Assembly: GCA_030146615.1 (NCBI GenBank)
Contig: JASLBL010000051.1
Coordinates: 1 to 9,540 of the forward strand
DNA: 9,540 nucleotides
Direction of reading: 5' to 3'
Source of the DNA: Actinomycetes bacterium
GTDB taxonomy: Bacteria; Actinomycetota; CALGFH01
Shown here: piece after piece, positions 1 through 5,664 of the stretch
Numbering within the stretch: position 1 is the stretch's first letter
Layout: each line of letters starts with the position of its first letter
Program-made: the position numbers and the translations under genes
The notes under the pieces: generated by a model
Seen by the model: only the letters and a program-made list of their open reading frames with translations
Told to the model about the DNA's origin: nothing
The model's database searches: none

Positions 1-101
1 TGTTCGAGGAGCCGGGCGCGCTGGATGCGGTCGCTCGTCTGGCCGCCGCCTGGTTCGCCGCCCACCTGGGCCGGAGCCCTGCCGACCCCTTTATGGGCTG
101 A
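1..101 (+). CDS. C-terminal end of an alpha/beta-hydrolase (dienelactone hydrolase-like), partial
   Basis: An open frame enters from the left edge and ends at TGA 99-101, giving 32 complete codons from position 3. The peptide begins FEEPGALDAVARLAAAWF and then reads AAHLGRS. This matches the usual end of small alpha/beta-hydrolases of the dienelactone hydrolase group, where the catalytic His sits just before a Phe-Glu-Glu-Pro-Gly turn and a last amphipathic helix packs on the core. The catalytic His itself would lie just outside the window. In actinobacteria such domains occur alone or fused behind a phosphoribosyltransferase; which applies here cannot be seen. The call rests on family resemblance of a short tail. 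Downstream bases 102-311 carry no convincing gene. Confidence 0.55.
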   Translation, partial: FEEPGALDAVARLAAAWFAAHLGRSPADPFMG

Positions 102-311
102 CGGTCGTCGCGGGCGCCACCGGATGATCCAAGAGAGCAGGCCATGGCCATGGTGGACGCAGCACGGAACCCTGGCCGACCTGGACTATCCGGCCGGCAA
201 GCAACTGGTCTGGGCCGCCGGGAGGAGTTTTCCGAGTTTCCTTGGTGTGAACATGCCCGGGCGGGTATGGCCTTCAACGTTTGAATGGCACGGCTGCATG
301 TCACGACGGCG

Positions 312-504
312 TTAGACCGGTGACGTGTAGCGGCGTTCGATCGCTTCCGCAGCCGGGTCCGGCTCTCGGCGGGTCATCGGCGTGGTGGCGCTGGATGTTC
401 TTGGCCTCGGCGGCCAGCGCCTCGTCCTTAATCGCCTTCCGGAACCAGCGGGCGTAGTCGCCTTGGCGCAGGTGGTGCAGCCAGAGGAGGCTCAAGCGGG
501 AGGT
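312..504 (-). pseudogene. Frameshifted C-terminal remnant of an unidentified conserved protein
   Basis: Reading leftwards, the minus strand encodes LHHLRQGDYARWFRKAIKDE followed by ALAAEAKNIQRHHADD. It must then shift frame near position 365 to read AAEAIERRYTSPV and stop at TAA (312-314). The pattern of a Gly-Asp-Tyr/Phe-x-Arg-Trp-Phe segment, a charged helix and a final Ile-Glu-x-Arg-Tyr-Thr-x-Pro tail looks like the conserved C-terminal region of a bacterial protein family, possibly one annotated with HAD-type phosphatases; that family link is from memory and weak. A stop (TAA) just upstream of about 504 and the internal shift show that only a tail survives. No start or ribosome site belongs to it. 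It could also be an out-of-frame chance match, but the fit on both sides of the shift argues against that. Confidence 0.4.
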
Positions 505-567
505 AGGCCGGGCTTAGGACGACAGCCCCAGCCGACTCCCTCCTTTCGGGTGTCGCTGAGCCGCCCA

Positions 568-1359
568 TCAGAGCGTGCGCCCGGTCAGGAAAGCAAGGAC
601 GTAGCCCAGCCCGTTGACAGTGGTATGCAGGAGCGCCGGGGCCAGCAGGCTGCGGGAGCGTAACCGCAGCCAGCACAAGACCAGCCCGGCCACGGCCGTG
701 GCGACCACGGCGGCGACCACGCCGTACACCCAGCCCAGCCGCCCGCCGGCCAGGCCGGCGAACACCGGGTTGAACGAGGTCGCATGGCGGGCCGGTAGCA
801 CGTGCCACAGGCCGAAGGCCAGGCAGGAGACGACCACAGCCGTCGTCTGCGACCAGCGGCGCGAGCCCAGGCCAAGCAGCACCCCGCGGAACAGCGTCTC
901 CTCCAGCAGGACCGTGCCCAGGGGGACCCGAACGAGCGCCACGTACAACAGCACGGCCGTGGAGATGCCCTCGGCCCGGCGGTCCTGGAACAGCCCTCGG
1001 GTGGCCGGCAGGACCGCACCCAAGGCGAGCACCACCGTCACGGCGAGGGCCACGACGGCCCCGTAGGCCAGGCCCCGGCGGAGATCATGGTGGTCCAGCC
1101 CCAGGTCGCTCCAGCGGCAGCCACCGAGCTTCACGGCCACGCCAACCAGGGTCGCCGCCAGCACCAGGGCGCCAGGGACATACAGCGCCCAGGGCAGCCA
1201 CAGGTTGGCAGCAAGGTTCCACGCCACCGCCGCGCCGAGGACCACGCCGAGGGCGAGGCCGGCACGGTCACCGCGTCCGCCGACGGCCCGCTCTTGTCGG
1301 TCCACGGCGGGCCGGTTGACCCGTTGCGGGCGTCCGGCGTGCTGGTCGTGGCCTGACAC
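568..1359 (-). CDS. CPBP family intramembrane metalloprotease
   Basis: This 263-residue membrane protein has the three signatures of the CPBP (CaaX protease and bacteriocin-processing; Abi/Rce1-like) family. They are EETLFR at 153-158 (Glu153, Glu154, Arg158), FGLWH at 182-186 (His186) and HTTVN at 245-249 (His245, Asn249). All predicted catalytic or metal-shaping residues are present, so it is probably active. About six to eight hydrophobic segments span residues 33-56, 57-78, 98-118, 133-165, 172-190 and 208-258. The first 30 residues are polar, Arg-rich and probably cytoplasmic. Length is normal for the family. The start chosen is GTG at 1359; no strong Shine-Dalgarno precedes it, so a later start is possible. 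Members cleave membrane-embedded substrates, and some act in bacteriocin self-immunity or prenyl-protein processing; the substrate here is unknown. It stands alone, with degraded genes on both sides. Confidence 0.88.
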   Translation of the reverse strand: MSGHDQHAGRPQRVNRPAVDRQERAVGGRGDRAGLALGVVLGAAVAWNLAANLWLPWALYVPGALVLAATLVGVAVKLGGCRWSDLGLDHHDLRRGLAYGAVVALAVTVVLALGAVLPATRGLFQDRRAEGISTAVLLYVALVRVPLGTVLLEETLFRGVLLGLGSRRWSQTTAVVVSCLAFGLWHVLPARHATSFNPVFAGLAGGRLGWVYGVVAAVVATAVAGLVLCWLRLRSRSLLAPALLHTTVNGLGYVLAFLTGRTL

Positions 1360-1505
1360 AGGGCCAAGGTACCCGCCGCCCGGCCCGGTGCCGAGCCGAC
1401 CAGGTCACATCGAGCCAGCGAACCCGCCGTGGGTCCCCGCTGCCTACCGCGCGCCTTCAGGGCCTGGTCGCGTTCCGGAGACAATCAGGCTTTCGGCGAT
1501 TACCC

Positions 1506-2275
1506 TCATCTCCGCCACCCCGTCGTCGCTCGATCGAGCGCCTCAATCTCTTCACCAGCCAGCGAGAAGGACAGCGCTTCGGCATTACTGGCCGCTTGCT
1601 TGCCGTTCTTCGCACCGGGAATTGGCAGAACGCCCTGCATTTCTATGAGCCACCGCAGCGCCACCTGCGCAGGGGTCCTGGAATAGCGTTCACCGATCTC
1701 ACCCAGCAGCGCCACAACTGGCTGCGCCTTCTTGAGGCCATCGCTTCTGAAGTAGCGGCCGAAGCGCCGAATCCCCTTGGGCCGGTCCCCCGGCCGATAC
1801 TTCCCGGTGAGGACTCCCTGCGCCAGCGACTGGTAGGCGATCAGCGTGATCCCCAGCTCCCTACAGGCATCCAGTACCCCATTCACCTCCGGCGCTCGAT
1901 GCAACAGGGAGTACTCGACCTGGTTGGAGGCGAGGGGAATCCCCCGCTCGGCCAGCGCCGCGTGGGCGATGCGGAGTTGCCGTGCGGAATAGTTGCTCAC
2001 CCCGACTGCCCTGACCTTCCCCGCTGCGACGGCGTCGGCCATCAACCCCATCAGGGAGGGGATCGGGATGCGACGGGAAGGAAAGTGATGCTGATACAGA
2101 TCGATGCTGCTGCGCCGGAGCCGAACCAGGCCCTGGTCCAGCGCATCGGGGAGCGCTTCTGCCGTTGACCGCCACCCGGGCGGGAACTTGGTGGCGATCA
2201 CCACGCGCTTGCCCTCGGCAAGCTCCCCCACGCGCCGCTCCGAAGAGGTCTTCATCCGGTATACGGTCCGCCCGA
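1506..2275 (-). pseudogene. Aldo/keto reductase, N-terminally truncated
   Basis: The minus strand encodes the C-terminal three-quarters of an NADPH-dependent aldo/keto reductase (TIM barrel). Recognisable blocks, in order, are VVIATKFPPG with the catalytic Lys, SSIDLYQHHFP with the active-site His, GKVRAVGVSNYS, ASNQVEYSLLHR, ITLIAYQSLAQGVLTGKY, and the C-terminal cofactor region QVALRWLIEM...LPIPGAKNGKQ. It ends at TGA 1506-1508. Homology begins only around VYRMKTSSERR (near 2270), which may correspond to the Asp-Thr-Ala-x-x-Tyr-Gly motif. The first beta strands and the catalytic Asp are missing, and the Tyr motif is damaged. From the first in-frame ATG (2255) only 249 residues remain, against roughly 310-330 normally. 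The frame stays open upstream only because it runs through a tRNA fragment on the same strand. Activity is unlikely. The break lies about 50 bp from that fragment, suggesting loss by an insertion or deletion event there. Confidence 0.8.
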
Positions 2276-2324
2276 GGGGCCCCGGACGTGAAGATGACAA
2301 GCGTTTGCGCTGGTCATAGCGTTG

Positions 2325-2358
2325 TGGTGGGCCTGCCAGGACTTGAACCTGGGACCTC
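2325..2358 (-). other. tRNA 3' end fragment (T arm, acceptor strand, CCA)
   Basis: Read on the minus strand, a perfect T arm is present: stem CCAGG, loop TTCAAGT, stem CCTGG (2336-2352). It is followed by a 7-nt acceptor strand CAGGCCC (2329-2335), discriminator A (2328) and encoded CCA (2325-2327). The preceding GAGGTC (2353-2358) fits a variable loop. An intact gene would need a 5' acceptor strand GGGCCTG, a D arm and an anticodon arm within the next 45 nt or so. I cannot fold one: the sequence there (ending TGCATTTTGCTGAT) gives no 5-bp anticodon stem. A D-loop-like GGTTGAGCA occurs further up (2412-2420), but spacing and acceptor pairing fail. It is therefore read as a 3' remnant of unknown isotype, such as an integrase attachment-site copy, and not a working tRNA. 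Confidence 0.65.
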
Positions 2359-2671
2359 ATCAGCAAAATGCAGGGAACCGCTGTGCGGACGACCGTTCCT
2401 GCAGGTCGTGCTCAACCGTAGGGGCCGAAGTTATGTGTTCTCATTGCGTCCAGTTAAGTGCTCTCATCCTGTGCCGCCGTCTCACCGCGGTTCAAGGCGG
2501 CCATTCCCCTTCCTGCGCGTCGACGTCATGCAGTACACCGCGATCTACCTGCACCTAGGTAGCAGCTCCGGCTAGCTCGACACCTCCATCAACAGCCCTC
2601 AACACCACTGATCTAATATCGCTCACCCGCCCTTTGTTCTCATTACCCTACGCAGTACCCCTCGAAATCCG
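2359..2671. other. Non-coding stretch between tRNA fragment and TPR pseudogene
   Basis: No credible gene is seen in these 313 bases; open frames here are by-products of the tRNA fragment and of weak stop density. The stretch has lower GC and looser composition than its surroundings. It holds a short minus-strand stem-loop (CGACC, 9-nt loop, GGTCG, 2391-2409), a tandem pair of TGTG-TCTCAT-like repeats at 2431-2467 and a third partial copy near 2635. It may be the residue of a mobile element inserted beside the tRNA end, but no transposase or integrase coding survives. Confidence 0.4.
2431..2467. repeat. Tandem imperfect 14-nt direct repeat, 23-nt spacing
   Basis: TTATGTGTTCTCAT (2431-2444) and TTAAGTGCTCTCAT (2454-2467) agree at 12 of 14 positions and start 23 bp apart, about two helical turns. 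The core TGTTCTCATT recurs exactly at 2635-2644 in the same orientation. Spaced direct repeats of this kind are typical of transposase- or integrase-binding ends of insertion elements, or of regulator sites. All copies point the same way, so they are not the two inverted ends of one element. Confidence 0.4.
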
Positions 2672-3271
2672 ACTGAGGCCAGCGCCCTGCGCTACGCCGA
2701 GCGGGCGCGGGCGCTGGCCGAGGAGCACCCCTACAGCCTGGCCAGCGCCGAGGTCCAACTGGCCTTACCTCCACCAGTACCGCGGCGAGCCCCAGGCGAC
2801 CCCGGCGCCGAGGACGACGTCGTGGGCGAGCTGCGTTCCGGGTTGGCGAGGTACCTGGCTACCGGTGCCGAGCTCGACCATCCCTACTACCTCGGGCTGC
2901 TCGGCGAGGCGCTTGCCGCCGGCGGCCATGCGGAGGAGGAGCTGGCCCTGGTCGAGGAGGCGATCCGGTTGGTCGGGACCGCCCGTCCCTACCGGCCCGA
3001 GTTCCATTGACTCCGTGGTGACCTCCTGGCGCGGGACCCCCGGCAAGCCAGCCAGGCCGCCGGGGCCTACCGCCGGGCGATGGAACTCGCGGCGGGCCAG
3101 GGCGCCTAGTCGCCCGAGCTGCGGGCCCAGCATCCGCCTGTGCCGGCTACCCGCCAGATCGAGGCCGGCGGCCACCTTGGCGGGGCTTCGGGAGCTCTAC
3201 GATCAGTTCGAGGAGGCGGAGCCACGCCCGACCTGGTGGCGGCCCGAGCGCTGATCGAGACGGGCCAATAG
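2672..3271 (+). pseudogene. Degraded TPR-repeat C-terminus of an ATPase/adenylate cyclase-type regulator
   Basis: Fragments in different frames join into the end of a tetratricopeptide-rich protein of the kind found behind cyclase or LuxR/AAA-type ATPase domains. They are EASALRYAERARALAEEHPY (2675-2734), then after a 1-nt insertion at 2765 YLHQYRGEPQA. A gap follows, then the first frame resumes with ELRSGLARYLATGAELDHPY and LGLLGEALAAGGHAEEELAL. A TGA at 3008-3010 interrupts FH*LRGDLLARDP, and a TAG near 3108 interrupts AAGQGA*SPELRA. Another frame carries LAGLRELYDQFEEAE, and the last returns to ATPDLVAARALIETGQ before TAG (3269-3271). The order matches the family, whose members end in Leu-Tyr-x-x-Phe then Thr-x-Asp-Leu-x-x-Ala-Arg-Ala-Leu. 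Both nonsense codons sit one substitution from Arg codons. The N-terminal catalytic domains are absent. It cannot make a functional product. Confidence 0.75.
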
Positions 3272-3358
3272 CTCCCTCCGGGCGTTCCGGTCGGCCGCCT
3301 CGTGAAGGCCACCCGACGCCGCCATCCCCCCGCCTGACCCGCGCCAGGCAGGTGCCGG

Positions 3359-3873
3359 TCATGTGGGCGACGTCGGGCTCACGGACAGCTCGAAGCAGTC
3401 GTACGATCGCTCCGGGGCGGATCTCGTCGGTGCCCGCGAGTCGAACCTCCCCACAACGGGAACGCGGTTGACGAAGGTTCCGTTGGTCGAGTTGCTGTCG
3501 GCAACGTACCAGGCGCCGCCGTGCTGGAACATGACCGCGTGCTGGCGGCCCACCGTGGGCTGGTCGACGGTGAGATCGGAGGACGAGAGCCGGCCGGTCG
3601 TGAACCGTGGTTGCTGGGCAGGTCCAGCGGGATTCCGGCCGGGTGCACCGGGCGCAGGGTCGCCGGGCCCGGGGGGCAGGCCAGGTCGTCGGCGATCGGG
3701 ATCACCGGTCGGACCCGGAAGCCGCACCGACCGGTCCCTACCAGCGCGTCGAGCCGAGCGAGCGCCCGTGCGCGCAGGCGCTGCGCTCCTGCCGGATCCG
3801 CAGCCTTCATCTGGTGACGAGCTGGGCCTTCGTGTAGCTGGGCGCCAGCGGACAGGTCCGGCCGGAGACGCAC
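3359..3873 (-). pseudogene. FHA-domain protein, frameshifted
   Basis: The minus strand encodes an FHA (forkhead-associated, phosphothreonine-binding) domain with FTTGRLSSSDLTVDQPTV, GRQHAVMFQHGGAWYVAD and SNSTNGTFVN, roughly 3460-3610. Upstream, an adjacent frame (to GTG at about 3873) carries the probable N-terminal region including FRVRPVIPIADDLACPPG and GIPLDLP, so a shift is needed near 3615. After PVVGRF the frame must change at about 3440 to read GTDEIRPGAIVRL, then change back near 3400 for CFELSVSP and the TGA at 3359-3361. Three switches in about 250 bp indicate a dead gene. The Ser of the usual Ser-Arg-x-His phosphopeptide-binding motif is Gly here (VGRQHA). FHA proteins normally read Ser/Thr-kinase signals; no kinase is in the window. 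It ends convergently with the TPR pseudogene. Confidence 0.75.
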
Positions 3874-3891
3874 GGGGGCTCATCGGAGAGC

Positions 3892-3920
3892 TTGACAGGT
3901 TCGGATTGTCTTTCCACAAT
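3892..3920 (+). promoter_or_regulatory. Sigma-70-type promoter of the cupin-transporter operon
   Basis: TTGACA (3892-3897) is a perfect -35 consensus. After exactly 17 bp comes CACAAT (3915-3920), four of six matches to TATAAT including the key A at position 2 and final T. Transcription would begin near 3927. The promoter faces the intact operon starting at 4239. The local drop in GC against a GC-rich background supports a regulatory role. The spacer contains a small inverted repeat (ATTGT 3905-3909, ACAAT 3916-3920). Confidence 0.65.
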
Positions 3921-3950
3921 GCCAAACGATTGCAGTGCAATCGTTTGGCA
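3920..3950. promoter_or_regulatory. 31-bp palindromic operator overlapping the transcription start
   Basis: Perfect inverted arms TGCCAAACGATTGCA (3920-3934) and TGCAATCGTTTGGCA (3936-3950) flank a single G. The palindrome begins at the last base of the -10 box, so a bound repressor would cover the start site. Each arm contains a TGCAA-T-CG-TTTG-like core around a central CG, reminiscent of LacI-family operators, so two dimers or one large dimer could bind; that family assignment is an inference. It is followed by no T-run on either strand and is not a typical intrinsic terminator. No regulator gene is seen in the window. Confidence 0.65.
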
Positions 3951-4238
3951 GATTTGATGCAGGAACCAGGTATGGTCCTCGACCAACCCAGTTTCTCCTC
4001 GACCATCGGGGGGGAACCGGTGGACAGACTCGACATTCGTCAGCAGTCCACCGTCCGGAGAGGCCGGACCGCCGGTGGTCCCGGCCTCAACGCCGTCGCC
4101 TCGTCCACCCGGGTGAGGTGACCCGCCAGCCCGCTGCTCCTATCAGCCGCCAATCATCCAGACGCCACGCCGAGACCATCGACGACATCGTGGAGATCGT
4201 GCACGCGCGGATCGCCTGAGCAGAAAGCGAGGACGCCC
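3951..4238 (+). other. Leader region before the cupin gene, with unassigned reading-frame end
   Basis: About 290 bases separate the operator from the cupin gene. One plus frame from 3958 reads MQEPGMVLDQPSFSS and ends at TGA 4119-4121 (54 codons); another ends IDDIVEIVHARIA at TGA 4217-4219, 19 bp before the cupin GTG. The latter looks like a natural protein tail and could be the remains of a first operon gene, but I do not recognise its family and find no coherent upstream part. The stretch is more likely an untranslated leader or a deleted gene than a working CDS. Confidence 0.35.
4062..4086 (+). promoter_or_regulatory. GC-rich hairpin in the operon leader
   Basis: GGCCGGACC (4062-4070) pairs with GGTCCCGGCC (4077-4086) across a 6-nt loop with one bulged base. 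It would form a stable RNA hairpin between the promoter and the first gene. No T-run follows, so it is not a standard terminator. In DNA this GC-rich it may be a chance structure. Confidence 0.25.
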
Positions 4239-4700
4239 GTGAGCGACCGCCCCGTGGTGGACGAGCACCCACAGAAGGTGCGCGTCGCCGACGTTCAGCC
4301 AGACCAGACCCTGAGCGCCGGCGATGGCTGGGTGAACATGGCCGTGCAGTGGGTCATCACCCGCGCCACCGCCGGGGCCGAGCGAACCGTCTTCGGGATC
4401 ACCACCATGCCGCCGGGAGCCCGCCACGACATCCACAGGCACCCGAACGCCGAGGAGGTCGAGTACCTGGTCGAGGGCACCGGCCTGGCCCGCGTCGGCG
4501 ACGTGGACGTACGCATGGTCGCCGGCGACGTCGTGGTCGCCAAGACGGATGAGCCGCACGGATTCTACAACGACCACCCGACCGACAACGCCGTCATCGT
4601 CTGGTGCTACAGCGGCGCGGCCAGCCTCGAGGAGGCCGGCTACGTCTACGAGCCGGACGCCCGGCCGCACGGTGACGACGGCGACGGCCAAGCGAGCTGA
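4239..4700 (+). CDS. Single-domain cupin protein
   Basis: This 153-residue protein is a small cupin (beta-barrel). Motif 1 is G-x5-HxH-x4-E-x6-G at 60-80, with His66, His68 and Glu73. Motif 2 contains GDVVVAKTDEPHGFYN (96-111), where His107 completes the usual three-His/one-Glu metal site. All metal ligands are present, so a divalent-metal enzyme (isomerase, dioxygenase or decarboxylase type) is possible, though many small cupins are ligand-binding or accessory proteins. There is no signal peptide, so it is cytoplasmic. The start is GTG 4239 because AGCGAGGA lies about 6 nt upstream (4226-4233). It is the first clear gene of the operon, 12 bp before the dehydrogenase, which suggests a role in the same pathway, for example on a sugar-acid or hydroxyacid intermediate. 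The exact reaction cannot be assigned. Confidence 0.85.
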   Translation: MSDRPVVDEHPQKVRVADVQPDQTLSAGDGWVNMAVQWVITRATAGAERTVFGITTMPPGARHDIHRHPNAEEVEYLVEGTGLARVGDVDVRMVAGDVVVAKTDEPHGFYNDHPTDNAVIVWCYSGAASLEEAGYVYEPDARPHGDDGDGQAS

Positions 4701-4712
4701 CGAGGCGAGGCG

Positions 4713-5624
4713 ATGACCGACCACGGCGCGCGCATCGGCTGGATCGGCACCGGCCGGATGGGGCTGGCGATGGCCGAGCGGCTGCTGGCCGCCGGCCATC
4801 GACTCCAGGTCTACAACCGCACCCGCTCCAAGGCGGCGTCGCTGATCGAGCTGGGCGCGAGCCAGGTGGAACGCCCCGCCGACCTGACCGGCTGCGACGT
4901 CGTCTTCACGATGGTGGCCGACGACGACGCCTTGCGCGAGGTCACCAGCGGCGACGGCGGCGTGCTGGCAGAGGCAGGAGGTCCCGGCATCCTCGTGGAC
5001 TCGTCCACGGTCTCGGCCGGCGTCTCGGCGGAGGTCACGTCGGCCGGCGAGAAGGTCGGGACGGCCGTGCTGGCCGCGCCGGTGAGCGGCAACCCGAGCG
5101 TGGTCCGCTCCGGCGACCTGGCCATCGTGGCCTCCGGTCCCCGCGACGCCTTCCAGCGGGTCGAGCCGCTGCTGACCACCATCGCCCGCAGCGCCGTCTG
5201 GGCCGGCCCCGGCACCGAGGCCAGGCTGGTCAAGCTGTGCCACAACATCCAGGTCGCGGTGATCGTGCAAGCTCTTGCCGAGGCGCTGGTCCTGGCCGAG
5301 AAGCACGGCATCCCCCGCCATGCGGTCATGGGGTTCCTCAACGACAGCGTCCTCGGCTCCCGCTTCCTGCGGTCCAAGACGGCGGCCCTGACCGACCTGG
5401 ACTTCACCACCGCGTTCACGGCGCCGGGCCAGCGCAAGGACCTGCGCCTGGCCCTCGAGGCGGCCCGTGCCGTCGAGGTCCCCATGCCGGTCACCACCCA
5501 GACCGAACTGGCCCTGTCCCGCCTGATCGGCTCGGGGCTCGACCAGGGCCGCGACTTCTCCACCCTGATCCTGCTCGCCGCCCGCGACGCGGGCCTTGCC
5601 CTGGAGTCCACCGCGGAGACGTAA
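4713..5624 (+). CDS. NAD(P)-dependent beta-hydroxyacid dehydrogenase
   Basis: This 303-residue cytoplasmic enzyme belongs to the 3-hydroxyisobutyrate dehydrogenase / tartronate semialdehyde reductase / 6-phosphogluconate dehydrogenase-like family. The N-terminal Rossmann fold has GWIGTGRMG (9-17), then YNRTRSK (34-40) after strand 2. The substrate-binding segments are VDSSTVS (95-101) and APVSGNP (122-128). The catalytic Lys174 lies in LVKLCHN with Asn178, and KDLRLALEAA (242-251) completes the C-terminal helical domain. Every expected residue is present and the length is typical. Members reversibly oxidise 3-hydroxyacids to semialdehydes or 3-oxoacids. The segment after strand 2 (Asn35-Arg36-Thr37-Arg38) suggests NADP preference, since an Arg there often binds the 2'-phosphate; this is an inference. 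The start is ATG 4713 behind GAGGCGAGG. It is followed after 40 bp by the transport genes, implying that its substrate or product relates to the imported compound. Confidence 0.9.
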   Translation: MTDHGARIGWIGTGRMGLAMAERLLAAGHRLQVYNRTRSKAASLIELGASQVERPADLTGCDVVFTMVADDDALREVTSGDGGVLAEAGGPGILVDSSTVSAGVSAEVTSAGEKVGTAVLAAPVSGNPSVVRSGDLAIVASGPRDAFQRVEPLLTTIARSAVWAGPGTEARLVKLCHNIQVAVIVQALAEALVLAEKHGIPRHAVMGFLNDSVLGSRFLRSKTAALTDLDFTTAFTAPGQRKDLRLALEAARAVEVPMPVTTQTELALSRLIGSGLDQGRDFSTLILLAARDAGLALESTAET

Positions 5625-5664
5625 CCCCATCCCCCGCCGCACGACGAGGCAAAGGAGCACCACC

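Noticed and set aside
144..284. 46-codon frame beginning MAMVDAARNPGRPG
   Set aside because: No clear ribosome site, no known motif and no supporting context. Possibly a tiny gene, but not supportable.
2165..2575. Plus-strand frame encoding GLPGLEPGTSS and, in another frame, CQDLNLGP
   Set aside because: These phrases are the well-known translation of the reverse complement of a tRNA T arm and 3' end, not a protein.
3920..3950. Palindrome as an intrinsic terminator
   Set aside because: No T-run follows on either strand and it overlaps a promoter -10 box, so an operator is the better reading.
5596..5664. Upstream extension of the binding protein
   Set aside because: It overlaps the dehydrogenase 3' end and would put 23 polar residues ahead of the signal peptide. 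AAAGGAG supports ATG 5665.
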